Assembly (NCBI RefSeq): GCF_001713475.1
Contig: NZ_CP016499.1
Location: forward strand, 2,480,001-2,544,000
Length of the DNA: 64,000 nt
From: Agrobacterium sp. RAC06
Lineage (GTDB): Bacteria; Pseudomonadota; Alphaproteobacteria; Rhizobiales; Rhizobiaceae
Direction of reading: 5' to 3'
A program made the position numbers and the translations under genes. The notes beneath the pieces are model-generated. The model was not told the DNA's origin. It worked only from the letters and a program-made list of their open reading frames with translations, and made no database searches. Below are positions 37,834-46,771 of this stretch, one piece after another. Each line of letters begins with the position of its first letter. Position 1 is the stretch's first letter.

Positions 37834-38607
37834 TTATCTATGCTTGAAGGCGGGCTTCCGCTTCTCAACGAAGGCCGCCATGCCCTCCTTCTGGTCTTCC
37901 GTCGCAAACAGCGAATGAAACAGCCGGCGTTCGAAGCGCAAGCCTTCGCCCAGGGTCTGCTCGAAGGCGCGGTTCACGGCCTCCTTCGCCATCATCACTG
38001 AAGGCAGCGAGAAGGAGGCAATCTTGGCTGCCGCTTCCAGCGCCTCGTCCAGCAGGCGCTCGGGCTCGACGACGCGCGCCACCAGGCCGGCACTTTCCGC
38101 TTCCGCGGCATCCATCATGCGGCCGGTCAGACAGAGATCCATGGCCTTGGCCTTGCCGACGGCGCGGGTCAGGCGCTGGGAGCCGCCCATGCCGGGAATG
38201 ATGCCAAGGGTGATCTCGGGCTGGCCGAACTTTGCAGTCTTCGAGGCGATGATGAAGTCGCACATCATGGCGAGCTCACAGCCGCCGCCGAGTGCGAAAC
38301 CGGAGACCGCGGCGATGAAGGGCTTGCGGAAGCCGGCGATGTGATCCCATCCGCCGATGAAGTCACCGGTATACGTGTCGACGAAACCAAGCGACTGCAT
38401 TTCCTTGATGTCAGCACCGGCAGCGAAGGCCTTTTCCGAGCCCGTGAGCACCACAGCACCGACGGTCGCGTCGGCCTGCAGCTCGGCGAGAAGCTGGCTT
38501 AGCTCACGCATGACCGTCGAGTTCAGGGCATTCAGTGCCTGGGGCCGGTTGAGCGTCACCAGCGCAACACGGTCGCGCCGTTCGATCAGCAGGGTTTCAA
38601 ATGACAT
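37834..38607 (-). CDS. enoyl-CoA hydratase
   Basis: Crotonase-fold enzyme of 257 aa hydrating trans-2-enoyl-CoA in beta-oxidation. The oxyanion-hole segments AAGADIKEM and [16 protein letters not shown] are present. The two catalytic glutamates are in GGGCELA and in the region following [22 protein letters not shown]. The ATG at 38607 has a GGAGGAAG ribosome-binding site. It lies 27 nt downstream of mutM on the same strand, as in other Rhizobiaceae. Substrate chain length is not known. Confidence 0.93.
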   Translation of the reverse strand: MSFETLLIERRDRVALVTLNRPQALNALNSTVMRELSQLLAELQADATVGAVVLTGSEKAFAAGADIKEMQSLGFVDTYTGDFIGGWDHIAGFRKPFIAAVSGFALGGGCELAMMCDFIIASKTAKFGQPEITLGIIPGMGGSQRLTRAVGKAKAMDLCLTGRMMDAAEAESAGLVARVVEPERLLDEALEAAAKIASFSLPSVMMAKEAVNRAFEQTLGEGLRFERRLFHSLFATEDQKEGMAAFVEKRKPAFKHR

Positions 38608-38634
38608 GGCTTCCTCCTCCACGACCCGAAGGCC

Positions 38635-39525
38635 TCATTTCTGGCAGGTGCGACAATAGAATGTCGAGCGGCCGGATTGAACTATCCTTTCGACGGTACC
38701 CCTGCAACCATTCGTGAGGCAGGGCTCGCCCTCTCGATCATAGGCGCGGAAGGAATGCTGGAAGTACCCCAAGGTGCCATCCGCCTGGATATGGTCGCGC
38801 AGCGACGAACCACCTGCCTCGATCGCATCGGCAATGACCTCGCGGATCGACTGGGTGAGCAGCTCAAGTTCCGCCTTCGGTTTTCCCTTCGCCGTGACCA
38901 GGGTGGAGACCTTGCGCGTCGGCGACAGATGCGATCGCCAGAGCGCTTCACAGACGTAGATGTTGCCGAGGCCGGCAATCACCTTCTGATCGAGCAGAGC
39001 CCCCTTCAGCGGCTGGCTGCGGCCTGCAAAACGGGTCGCCAGATAGTCCGGGGAAAGGATATTGCCGACCGGCTCGGGGCCGAGATCGCGAAATGCCGGA
39101 TAGGTATCGAGTTCAGAACGCGCCATCAGCTCCATGAAGCCGAACCGACGCGGGTCATTATAGACGACGCGGACAGGGCCCTCCGGACGCTGCAGATGAA
39201 AGACGACGTGGTCGTGCTTCTCATCCTTGCTGCGCTCGTGGTGGAAGACGCCGGGGATGTTTGCCTCGGCTGCCGCTTCGATACGGAACGAGCCGGACAT
39301 GCCGAGATGCGCGATGACGGTCAGATCCTCCTCAAGGTCGACGAGCAGGTATTTCGCCCGACGGGACAGCGCGAGAATACGCCGACCTTCGACCCTTGCG
39401 GCAAAATCGCGCGGGAGAGGAAAGCGCAGATCCGGTCTGCGCAGCTCCAGGCGCTGCAGATTGGCGCCTTCCATGGCGGGCGCAAGGCCGCGTCTGACTG
39501 TCTCAACCTCTGGCAATTCCGGCAT
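38635..39525 (-). CDS. mutM: formamidopyrimidine-DNA glycosylase
   Basis: Base-excision repair enzyme removing 8-oxoguanine and FaPy with AP-lyase activity, 296 aa. The catalytic N-terminus [13 protein letters not shown] (Pro2 and Glu3) is intact. The helix-two-turn-helix region ([18 protein letters not shown]) and the C-terminal zinc finger (CLTNGCRG ... FYCRTCQK) are complete. Confidence 0.97.
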   Translation of the reverse strand: MPELPEVETVRRGLAPAMEGANLQRLELRRPDLRFPLPRDFAARVEGRRILALSRRAKYLLVDLEEDLTVIAHLGMSGSFRIEAAAEANIPGVFHHERSKDEKHDHVVFHLQRPEGPVRVVYNDPRRFGFMELMARSELDTYPAFRDLGPEPVGNILSPDYLATRFAGRSQPLKGALLDQKVIAGLGNIYVCEALWRSHLSPTRKVSTLVTAKGKPKAELELLTQSIREVIADAIEAGGSSLRDHIQADGTLGYFQHSFRAYDREGEPCLTNGCRGTVERIVQSGRSTFYCRTCQK

Positions 39526-39543
39526 TTCCGCCCATCTTTCTGT

Positions 39544-39573
39544 TTGAACCGCTTCTTTAAAGGTCTATAGACC
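39544..39573 (+). promoter_or_regulatory. candidate ubiE promoter with palindrome GGTCTATAGACC
   Basis: In the mutM-ubiE divergent gap, TTGAAC (39544-39549) and TATAGA (39566-39571) are 16 bp apart on the plus strand. The -10 lies inside a perfect 12-bp palindrome GGTCTATAGACC (39562-39573), so a regulator binding there would block the promoter. Confidence 0.45.
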
Positions 39574-39662
39574 AGCGAAGCCAAGGCTTCTCCCACGCAG
39601 ATAGCGCGAGACAGGCCTTTTCGCTATGGTCCGCCGACCGTTCCGATATGTGGAGTGAACCG

Positions 39663-40439
39663 ATGACTGCAAGCCGCATTTCCGCCGATGGCGGCATGGA
39701 AACCTCCTACGGGTTCCGCCAGGTCGACGAGCAGGAAAAGCAGGACCTGGTCAACGATGTCTTCCACAAGGTGGCCAAACGCTACGACATCATGAACGAC
39801 GTCATGTCAGCCGGCCTGCACCGTGTCTGGAAGGATGCGCTGGTGGCGGCTCTCAATCCGCGCAAGGATCAGAACTATAAGGTGCTCGACGTCGCCGGCG
39901 GCACGGGCGACATCGCCTTCCGTATCGTCGAAGCCTCCAACCGGATGGCGCATGCGACCGTGCTCGACATCAACGGCTCCATGCTGGGCGTCGGTGCCGA
40001 GCGGGCGGAGAAGAAGGGGCTTTCCCCCAACCTCACCTTTGTCGAGGCCAATGCCGAAAGCCTGCCCTTCGAGGACAACAGCTTCGACGCCTATACGATC
40101 GCGTTTGGCATCCGCAACGTGCCGCATATCGACGTGGCACTGTCGGAAGCCTTCCGGGTCCTGAAGCGGGGCGGACGGCTGCTCGTGCTGGAATTCTCGG
40201 AGGTTGAGCTGCCTTTGCTCGACAAGGTCTATGACGTCTGGTCGTTCAATGCGATCCCGCGCTTCGGCAAGATGATCACCGGCGATGCCGAGCCCTACCA
40301 GTATCTCGTCGAGTCGATCCGCAAATTCCCCAATCAGCCGGATTTTGCCCGGATGATCGAGCGCGCCGGTTTCTCCAACGTCCGCTTCACCAATTACACC
40401 GGCGGCATCGCGGCGCTCCATTCCGGCTGGAAGATCTGA
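39663..40439 (+). CDS. ubiE: ubiquinone/menaquinone C-methyltransferase UbiE
   Basis: SAM-dependent C-methyltransferase of ubiquinone synthesis, 258 aa. SAM motif I is [15 protein letters not shown], and the UbiE signatures [17 protein letters not shown] and [33 protein letters not shown] are present in separate blocks. The ATG at 39663 gives the standard rhizobial start. ubiB follows 5 nt later. Confidence 0.97.
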   Translation: MTASRISADGGMETSYGFRQVDEQEKQDLVNDVFHKVAKRYDIMNDVMSAGLHRVWKDALVAALNPRKDQNYKVLDVAGGTGDIAFRIVEASNRMAHATVLDINGSMLGVGAERAEKKGLSPNLTFVEANAESLPFEDNSFDAYTIAFGIRNVPHIDVALSEAFRVLKRGGRLLVLEFSEVELPLLDKVYDVWSFNAIPRFGKMITGDAEPYQYLVESIRKFPNQPDFARMIERAGFSNVRFTNYTGGIAALHSGWKI

Positions 40440-40444
40440 GGCGC

Positions 40445-42019
40445 ATGAGCACGATCGGGGCATATTTCCGCCTGGCGCGGGTTGGGTGGGTGCTGGTGCG
40501 CGAAGGGGTGGTCGCGGCCCTTCCGTCGGAAGGACTGCCGCCGCTCGTCGGCATCGCCAAGGCGGCCGTCGCGCCGCTCGCGCGTGGCCGGGCGAAATCG
40601 GTCGAGCGGTCGGATCGTCTCGCCAGGGCCGTTGCACGCCTCGGCCCGTCCTATGTGAAGATCGGCCAGTTTCTCGCCACACGTCCGGATGTCGTCGGCG
40701 CTGAATTTGCAGAGGATCTCGCCGGGCTGCAGGACCGGATGGATTTCTTCCCGACGCAAGCCTCGAAGACGACCATTCAGGAATCGCTCGGCCGCTCCAT
40801 CGAAGAGCTTTACACGCATTTCGGTGAACCGATCGCCGCCGCCTCGATCGCCCAGGTGCACCCGGCCCAGGTCGCAACGCCAGAGGGCTCGCGAAAGGTT
40901 GCCGTCAAGGTGATCCGCCCGGGCGTGCGCAAGCGGTTTGCGGCCGATCTCGAGGCCATGTATCTCGTCTCGCATCTCCAGGAACGTTTCCTGCCGCATG
41001 CGCGGCGCCTGCGGCCCGTCGAGGTGACGAAGACGCTGGAGCAGACCACCAAGGTCGAGATGGATCTGCGCCTTGAGGCTGCGGCCCTGTCCGAGATTGC
41101 GGAAAACACCAAGGACGACCCGGGCTTTCGCGTGCCCGAAGTCGACTGGGAACGCACGGGCCGCGACGTCGTCACCATGGAATGGATCGACGGCGTCAAG
41201 ATGTCCGATGTCGAGGGCTTGAGGGCCGCCGGTCATGACCTCAACGCGCTCGCCGACACGCTGATCCAGTCCTTCCTGCGCCATACGCTTCGCGACGGCT
41301 TCTTCCATGCCGACATGCATCCGGGCAATCTCTTCGTCGATCCCGCCGGCATGATCGTCGCCGTCGACATGGGCATTGCCGGACGCCTTGGAAAGAAGGA
41401 ACGCCGCTTCCTCGCAGAGATCCTCTACGGCTTCATCACGCGCGACTACATGCGCGTGGCAGAAGTGCATTTCGAAGCCGGCTACGTTCCGTCGCACCAC
41501 AATGTCGCGAGCTTCGCCCAGGCGATCCGCGCGATCGGCGAGCCGATTCACGGGCAGCCGGCCGAGACCATCTCGATGGGTAAGCTGCTGACGCTATTGT
41601 TCGAAGTCACCGAGATCTTCGACATGCAGACACGCCCTGAACTGGTGATGCTGCAAAAGACCATGGTCGTCGTCGAGGGCGTCTCGCGCATTCTCAATCC
41701 GCGCTTCAACATGTGGAAAGCCGCAGAGCCGGTCGTCTCAAATTGGATCCGCGACAATCTGGGTCCGAAGCGGATTGCGACCGATCTCAAGGACGGCGCC
41801 AAGGCAGCACTCAGGCTGGCCGAAGCTCTGCCAGAAATCGCCAGCAAGACCGAGAAGCTTCATGGCGAGATCGTGCGGATGAGCGAGGAAGGTCTGCGTT
41901 TCGATGCGGACACGGCCGAGCGCATCGGACAGGCAGAAGCGCGACATACACGGTCTGGTCGGATCGCGCTCTGGGTGATCGCGGTCGCAGCTGTGGTGAC
42001 CGCTTTCCAGGTGTCCTGA
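40445..42019 (+). CDS. ubiB: UbiB atypical kinase/ATPase for ubiquinone biosynthesis
   Basis: Protein-kinase-like (ADCK/ABC1 family) ATPase of 524 aa that supports the membrane ubiquinone-synthesis complex. The KxGQ inhibitory motif is YVKIGQFLATRPDVVG. The A-rich loop region is AAASIAQVHPAQV, the catalytic segment FHADMHPGNLFVD and the metal site VDMGIAGRLG. A C-terminal hydrophobic segment (IALWVIAVAAVVTAFQV) anchors it to the membrane. Its transcript ends at a strong terminator at 42040. Confidence 0.95.
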   Translation: MSTIGAYFRLARVGWVLVREGVVAALPSEGLPPLVGIAKAAVAPLARGRAKSVERSDRLARAVARLGPSYVKIGQFLATRPDVVGAEFAEDLAGLQDRMDFFPTQASKTTIQESLGRSIEELYTHFGEPIAAASIAQVHPAQVATPEGSRKVAVKVIRPGVRKRFAADLEAMYLVSHLQERFLPHARRLRPVEVTKTLEQTTKVEMDLRLEAAALSEIAENTKDDPGFRVPEVDWERTGRDVVTMEWIDGVKMSDVEGLRAAGHDLNALADTLIQSFLRHTLRDGFFHADMHPGNLFVDPAGMIVAVDMGIAGRLGKKERRFLAEILYGFITRDYMRVAEVHFEAGYVPSHHNVASFAQAIRAIGEPIHGQPAETISMGKLLTLLFEVTEIFDMQTRPELVMLQKTMVVVEGVSRILNPRFNMWKAAEPVVSNWIRDNLGPKRIATDLKDGAKAALRLAEALPEIASKTEKLHGEIVRMSEEGLRFDADTAERIGQAEARHTRSGRIALWVIAVAAVVTAFQVS

Positions 42020-42039
42020 CGGCAACGACGGACAAAGAT

Positions 42040-42062
42040 AAATCGCGAGTCCGCGATTTTTT
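42040..42062 (+). terminator. rho-independent terminator after ubiE-ubiB
   Basis: A perfect 8-bp stem AAATCGCG/CGCGATTT with loop AGTC is continued by T residues to 42062. It lies 20 nt after the ubiB stop and insulates the stress module that begins 4 nt later with its first promoter element. Confidence 0.9.
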
Positions 42063-42065
42063 GAT

Positions 42066-42115
42066 GGAACAAACATATCGATCGTGCGTTGGAACCACCT
42101 AACGCGCTTTATGTT
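42066..42115 (+). promoter_or_regulatory. tandem EcfG/RpoE2-type general stress promoters
   Basis: GGAAC (42066-42070), 16 bp, CGTT (42087-42090) is an exact match to the alphaproteobacterial general-stress promoter consensus. A second GGAAC (42091-42095), 16 bp, TGTT (42112-42115) follows directly, with one mismatch. Both read towards the histidine kinase that starts at 42130. No other exact copy was seen in intergenic DNA of this window. Confidence 0.72.
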
Positions 42116-42129
42116 CCGTCGGGAGTGAC

Positions 42130-43617
42130 ATGTCTGCCACCCAAACCGGCTTCGTTCGGTCCACGCTGCTCTTTCTCCTGATTGGCACCGCAATCCTCAT
42201 CGGCATTATCGTCGCGACCTTTGGTCTCGTCGAGCGCACCCAGGCGACCTTCGAATACATCCTGCAGGAGCGTAACATCCGGCGCATGGCCGCCGACCTC
42301 ATGCAGAAGCTGACCGACGCCGAGACCGGCCAACGTGGTTTTGTTATCACGCAGGACGAGCTATTTCTTGAACCTTACGAGTCCGCCGTCGGCGCGATCC
42401 GGGAAGAGGTCGACCGGCTGGCGACAGCGGTTGCCGATCGCCCGGTCAAGGCAGCCCAGATGGACCGGTTGCGCGACCGGATCCGGGGAAAGCTCGCCGA
42501 GATGGGGCAGGCCATCAATCTCATGCGCAGCGGCGAGCAGGCTCAGGCCGTCGAATTGATCCAGAGCGATGTCGGTCGTGAGCTTATGGACGACATCCGC
42601 TCCATGCTCGATCAGTTCAAGGAACTTTCGGACGCGAATGTCGACCGGGGAACCGAGGCGCAGATCAGTGCGACCCAGCAGCTTCAGTGGATCACGGTCG
42701 GCGGCGGCATCGCCATCATAGCCGTGATGGGTGGTGCGATCCTGGTCGTTGCGCAGCATGTGCGTGCGCTTGCAGCTTCCAGGCGGGAGGTCGAGGTGTT
42801 GAACGAGGGCCTGGAAGCCCGTGTTGCGGAGCGCACCGAGGACCTCATGCAGGCAAACCAGGAGATCCAGCGCTTCGCCTATATCGTCACCCATGACCTG
42901 AGGGCACCGCTCGTGAACATCATGGGCTTTACCGCAGAGCTCGACGCCTCGCTGAAATCCTTGCAGGCCTATGTCCTGAACGACGGCAAGCCGGTGTCCG
43001 AAGAGGAGATCCGCGAGGCCAGACTGGCTGCGTCGGAAGACCTGCCCGAAGCCATCGGCTTCATCCGCTCGTCGACAAAGAAAATGGATGGACTGATCAA
43101 CGCGATCCTGAAGATCTCGCGCGACGGGCGACGCCAGCTGAAGCCCGAAATCGTCGAACTGCAGCCCCTGCTGGAGACCATCACCAACAGCGTCTATCAC
43201 CAGATCAGCGAAAGCGACGGCAGCATCGATATCGACATCAAGGCCACCCGCCTGAACACCGATCGATTGTCGGTCGAACAAATTCTTGGTAACCTTTTTG
43301 ACAATGCTATCAAATACAAGCATCCCCAACGGCCCCTGACGCTCGCCGTCCGAACCGCGCCCGAAGGGCGTCACATGGTAAGGATCGAGGTGGAGGACAA
43401 TGGCCGTGGAGTTGCAGAGCAGGACCACGAACGCATTTTCGAACTTTTTCGCCGCGCCGGTCAGCAGGACCAATCGGGTGAAGGCATCGGCCTTGCCCAT
43501 GTCCGCTCACTGGCACGGAACCTTGGGGGGGAGATCACCGTTCAATCCCGTTTAGGAGAAGGGTCAACCTTCGTACTGCGACTGCCATCTGATCTGTCAC
43601 GCTTGGTACGGAGTTGA
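42130..43617 (+). CDS. CHASE3-domain sensor histidine kinase
   Basis: Membrane sensor kinase of 495 aa. TM1 (about 13-34) and TM2 (about 188-210) bracket a periplasmic CHASE3 domain with the signature LTDAETGQRGFVITQDE. After a coiled coil (VEVLNEGLEARVAERTEDL) comes the phosphoacceptor His255 in YIVTHDLRAPL. About 35 extra residues (roughly 275-308) enlarge the dimerisation hairpin. The ATPase has the N-box DNAIKYK (391-397), VEDNGRG and GEGIGLAHV. The ligand is unknown. The ribosome-binding site is GGGAG at 42121. The receiver gene starts 3 nt after the stop. Confidence 0.92.
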   Translation: MSATQTGFVRSTLLFLLIGTAILIGIIVATFGLVERTQATFEYILQERNIRRMAADLMQKLTDAETGQRGFVITQDELFLEPYESAVGAIREEVDRLATAVADRPVKAAQMDRLRDRIRGKLAEMGQAINLMRSGEQAQAVELIQSDVGRELMDDIRSMLDQFKELSDANVDRGTEAQISATQQLQWITVGGGIAIIAVMGGAILVVAQHVRALAASRREVEVLNEGLEARVAERTEDLMQANQEIQRFAYIVTHDLRAPLVNIMGFTAELDASLKSLQAYVLNDGKPVSEEEIREARLAASEDLPEAIGFIRSSTKKMDGLINAILKISRDGRRQLKPEIVELQPLLETITNSVYHQISESDGSIDIDIKATRLNTDRLSVEQILGNLFDNAIKYKHPQRPLTLAVRTAPEGRHMVRIEVEDNGRGVAEQDHERIFELFRRAGQQDQSGEGIGLAHVRSLARNLGGEITVQSRLGEGSTFVLRLPSDLSRLVRS

Positions 43618-43619
43618 TA

Positions 43620-44057
43620 ATGAAAGCCGTGGGTAAAGAAGTCACCATTGTCATGGTCGAAGACGACGAGGGTCACGCCCGTCTGATCGAAAAGAACGTG
43701 CGTCGGGCCGGCGTCAACAACGAGATCGTGCCCTTCACCAACGGCACCGATGCGCTGGACTATGTGCTGGGCAAGGATCGTAGCGGCAAGATTTCAGAAG
43801 ACCGCTACCTGTTGATCCTGCTCGACCTCAATCTGCCCGACATGTCGGGTACCGATATTCTCGACCAGATTAAATCCAATCCGCACACGCGACGGCTCCC
43901 GGTCGTCATCCTCACGACGACGGATGACGAACGCGAAATCCAGCGCTGCTACGATCTCGGGGCCAATGTCTATATTACCAAACCTGTCGATTACGACAAT
44001 TTCGCCAACGCCATTCGCCAGCTCGGACTGTTCTTCTCCGTCATGCAAATCCCCTGA
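43620..44057 (+). CDS. single-domain response regulator (Rcp1-like)
   Basis: Stand-alone receiver of 145 aa with no output domain. The acidic pocket is VEDDEGHA, the phospho-acceptor Asp69 is in LLDLNLPDMSG, and Thr and Lys switch residues are in VILTTTDDE and ITKPVDY. The C-terminal extension NFANAIRQLGLFFSVMQIP resembles the tail of cyanobacterial Rcp1-type regulators paired with phytochrome kinases. The ATG at 43620 (3 nt after the kinase stop) is preferred over TTG 43614. It probably takes phosphate from the kinase and shuttles it to another protein. Confidence 0.92.
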   Translation: MKAVGKEVTIVMVEDDEGHARLIEKNVRRAGVNNEIVPFTNGTDALDYVLGKDRSGKISEDRYLLILLDLNLPDMSGTDILDQIKSNPHTRRLPVVILTTTDDEREIQRCYDLGANVYITKPVDYDNFANAIRQLGLFFSVMQIP

Positions 44058-44070
44058 TGGCGGTCAGGCG

Positions 44071-45111
44071 ATGAGCTTCAGCGTTCTCTATATCGATGAC
44101 GATGCTGCCATTGCCCGGCTGGTCCAGAGGCATATGGGACGGCTTGGTCATGAGGTGTCGCATGCCGAGAACGCCGAAGACGCGCTTGAACTCCTGAAGA
44201 CGGCAGCATTCGACGTCGTCGTGCTCGATCATTACCTGCGCCAGACGACCGGCCACGACGTGCTCGGCCGCATGCGCGATGCCGAGATCGATGTGCCGGT
44301 GGTCTATGTCACCGGGTCCAACGAGGCGCAGGTCGCGATTGAGGCGATCAAGGCGGGTGCTGCGGACTACGTGATCAAGACAGTCAGCGACGACTTCCTG
44401 TCACTCTTGTCGAGCGCGATCGAGCAGACGGTCGCCAACGCCCAGCTGCGTGCAGCGAAGGCCCGCGCCGATGAAGAGATCAGACTTGGTAAGGAACGTG
44501 CCGAGGCGCTGCTGGCCGAGGTCAACCATCGCGTCGCCAACTCGCTGGCGCTGGTCGCCAGCCTGCTCAGGCTGCAGATCTCGGCGGCCCGCAGCGATGA
44601 AGTGAAGGCGGAACTGGCAGAAACCCAGGCGCGCATCACGGCAATCGCCGGCATGCACCGCAGTCTCTACACCTCCGACGACGTCAGCCGGGTGGAGCTT
44701 GATCGTTACCTCAACCGTCTCACCGTTGAGCTCTACAATTCCCTGCACAGCGCCGAAAAGCCGGTGCGCCTGCTGCTCGATGCCGATCCCATATCTCTCA
44801 GCGCCGACAAGGCGGTTTCGGTCGGCATGATCGTCACCGAACTCGTGACCAACGCCTTCAAATACGCCTATGCGACCGGCCAGCCGGGTGACATCAGGGT
44901 GCATCTGAAAACGATGGGCAACGGCGAGGCGCTGCTCCGGGTCGAGGACGACGGGGTCGGCATTGATCCTCAGAGCGCGCCCAAGGGAACCGGCCTCGGG
45001 AGCCGGATCGTCAAATCCATGGCCTCGACGCTGGGAGACGGTCTGCGTTATCTCGAAGGCACCCGAGGCACCGTTGCGGAAGTCCCGCTCAAGCTCGACA
45101 GCGGAGCTTGA
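44071..45111 (+). CDS. receiver-HRxxN (HWE/HisKA_2) hybrid histidine kinase
   Basis: Soluble 346-aa protein with an N-terminal receiver (acidic VLYIDDD, phospho-Asp53 in VVVLDHYLRQTTG) followed by a HisKA_2-type kinase. The phospho-His motif HRVAN is at 153-157 (EVNHRVANSLALVASLLRLQ), the N-box is ELVTNAFKYAY, and VEDDGVGI is the G-box. HRxxN kinases are the family that phosphorylates PhyR in the general stress response. No sensor domain or membrane segment is seen, so the receiver is the likely input. The start at 44071 is 13 nt after the receiver gene. Confidence 0.93.
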   Translation: MSFSVLYIDDDAAIARLVQRHMGRLGHEVSHAENAEDALELLKTAAFDVVVLDHYLRQTTGHDVLGRMRDAEIDVPVVYVTGSNEAQVAIEAIKAGAADYVIKTVSDDFLSLLSSAIEQTVANAQLRAAKARADEEIRLGKERAEALLAEVNHRVANSLALVASLLRLQISAARSDEVKAELAETQARITAIAGMHRSLYTSDDVSRVELDRYLNRLTVELYNSLHSAEKPVRLLLDADPISLSADKAVSVGMIVTELVTNAFKYAYATGQPGDIRVHLKTMGNGEALLRVEDDGVGIDPQSAPKGTGLGSRIVKSMASTLGDGLRYLEGTRGTVAEVPLKLDSGA

Positions 45112-45198
45112 GCCGCGTTTACCACTCCGGCGTCCAGTGATTTGCCAGCGACCCGATTTGCGTTAGGGTCGCGCGGCAAAGATTAGGGGTTCTTCTTC

Positions 45199-46413
45199 AT
45201 GAGCTTGGTCGGAAAGCGGATTTTGCTTGTTATCGCGGGCGGCATAGCCGCCTACAAGAGCCTCGACCTCATCAGGAGGCTCAGGGAGCGCGGTGCGAGC
45301 GTGCGGCCCATCATGACGCGTGGGGCACAGGAATTCGTGACGCCGCTTGCTGTTGGCGCGCTGTCGGCCTCCCATGTCTATACCGAACTCTTCTCCCGCG
45401 AAGACGAGCAGGATGTCGGCCATATCCGGCTGGCGCGCGAATGCGATCTCGTGCTCGTCGCACCCGCGACCGCCGACCTGATGGCGAAGATGGCGAACGG
45501 GCTGGCGGATGATCTTGCATCCACAGTGCTGCTTGCGACCGACCGTCCCGTGCTGATTGTCCCTGCCATGAACCCGAAGATGTGGGCGCATCCGGCAACA
45601 CAGCGGAACCACGCCACACTGCAACGTGACGGCATCAAGGCCATCGGCCCGATGGAAGGCGAGATGGCGGAAAGCGGCGAGCGCGGACGCGGGCGCATGG
45701 CCGAGCCGATCGACATCGCGGACCGTGTCGAAGACATGCTCTCCGGGCCGAAACCGCTTGCGGGCATGACAGCCGTCGTGACCTCGGGCCCGACGCATGA
45801 ACCGATCGATCCCGTACGCTACATCGCCAATCGCTCCTCGGGCAAGCAGGGCCACGCGATTGCGGCAGCCCTTACCCGCCTGGGCGCCGAGGTTACCCTG
45901 GTCTCCGGCCCCGTGACCATTGCCGATCCCGCGGGCGTTCGCACCCAGCATGTGGAGCGGGCCGAGGAGATGCGCGATGCCGTGCTCTTGGCACTTCCGG
46001 CCGACATCGCGGTCATGGTTGCCGCCGTCGCCGACTGGCGCGTTGCGTCCTCGGCGGAGCAGAAGATCAAGAAGCAGCCCGGCGAGGCGCCGCCGCCGCT
46101 CGAACTCACGGAAAACCCTGACATCCTCAAGACCGTCGGCCATCATCCTCAGCGCCCACGGCTCGTTGTCGGCTTTGCCGCAGAGACCCAGAATGTCGAG
46201 GAAAACGGCCGCTCCAAGCTTGAGCGCAAGGGTGCCGACCTGATCGTCGCCAATGATGTCTCGCCCGAGACCGGCATCATGGGGGGCGATCGCAACCGGG
46301 TGAAGCTGATTTCCCGCGACGGGGTCGAAGCCTGGCCTGATCTCTCGAAAGACGAAGTGGCCGAACGGCTGGCACTCTGGATCGCGACCCAGATCGGCGG
46401 GACAGGCGCATGA
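45199..46413 (+). CDS. coaBC: bifunctional phosphopantothenoylcysteine decarboxylase/synthetase
   Basis: Coenzyme A biosynthesis enzyme of 404 aa. The N-terminal flavoprotein CoaC domain has the GGIAAYKSLDLIRRL start and the substrate-recognition clamp PAMNPKMWAHPATQRN. The C-terminal CoaB domain has SGPTHEPIDPVRYIANRSSGKQG. The stop overlaps the next gene as ATGA, so the two are translationally coupled. Confidence 0.97.
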   Translation: MSLVGKRILLVIAGGIAAYKSLDLIRRLRERGASVRPIMTRGAQEFVTPLAVGALSASHVYTELFSREDEQDVGHIRLARECDLVLVAPATADLMAKMANGLADDLASTVLLATDRPVLIVPAMNPKMWAHPATQRNHATLQRDGIKAIGPMEGEMAESGERGRGRMAEPIDIADRVEDMLSGPKPLAGMTAVVTSGPTHEPIDPVRYIANRSSGKQGHAIAAALTRLGAEVTLVSGPVTIADPAGVRTQHVERAEEMRDAVLLALPADIAVMVAAVADWRVASSAEQKIKKQPGEAPPPLELTENPDILKTVGHHPQRPRLVVGFAAETQNVEENGRSKLERKGADLIVANDVSPETGIMGGDRNRVKLISRDGVEAWPDLSKDEVAERLALWIATQIGGTGA

Positions 46414-46763
46414 GCCTCTTTACGCGCGCCGGCTTCGAGGCCTTTGTCCAAGGGTTTGCCGGCACAACACAGGTCGACCAATGGGACAGCCGTGTCGCCA
46501 AGGTCGGAGACAAGGTCTTTGCGCTGCTCACCAACAGTGAAAGCCGGTTGACGTTCAAGGTCAGCGAAGAAAGCTTCGAGATCCTGACATCGCTCAGAGG
46601 CGTGTCACAGGCGCCCTATTTCGCCAAGCGCAAATGGGTCAGCGTCGAACCGGACAGCGAGCTCGGCGAAGCCGACCTTATGGAATATCTCACCCGCTCC
46701 TATCGCACGGTCAGTGCGTCGCTGACCCGCAAGCTGCGCGCCGAACTCGGCATCGTCGAGTAA
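46410..46763 (+). CDS. MmcQ/YjbR-family protein
   Basis: A 117-aa single-domain YjbR/DUF419 protein with a CyaY-like fold. The conserved blocks VAKVGDKVFALL, LTFKVSEESFEIL, QAPYFAKRKWVSVE and the final YLTRSYRTVSASLTRKLR match the family pattern. It is coupled to coaBC by a 4-nt overlap. Its function is not known. Confidence 0.85.
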   Translation: MSLFTRAGFEAFVQGFAGTTQVDQWDSRVAKVGDKVFALLTNSESRLTFKVSEESFEILTSLRGVSQAPYFAKRKWVSVEPDSELGEADLMEYLTRSYRTVSASLTRKLRAELGIVE

Positions 46764-46771
46764 AGCTGTGA

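Noticed and set aside
42361..43500. 379-codon frame antisense to the CHASE3 kinase
   Set aside because: Pure shadow of a GC-rich gene; the sense strand carries all kinase motifs.
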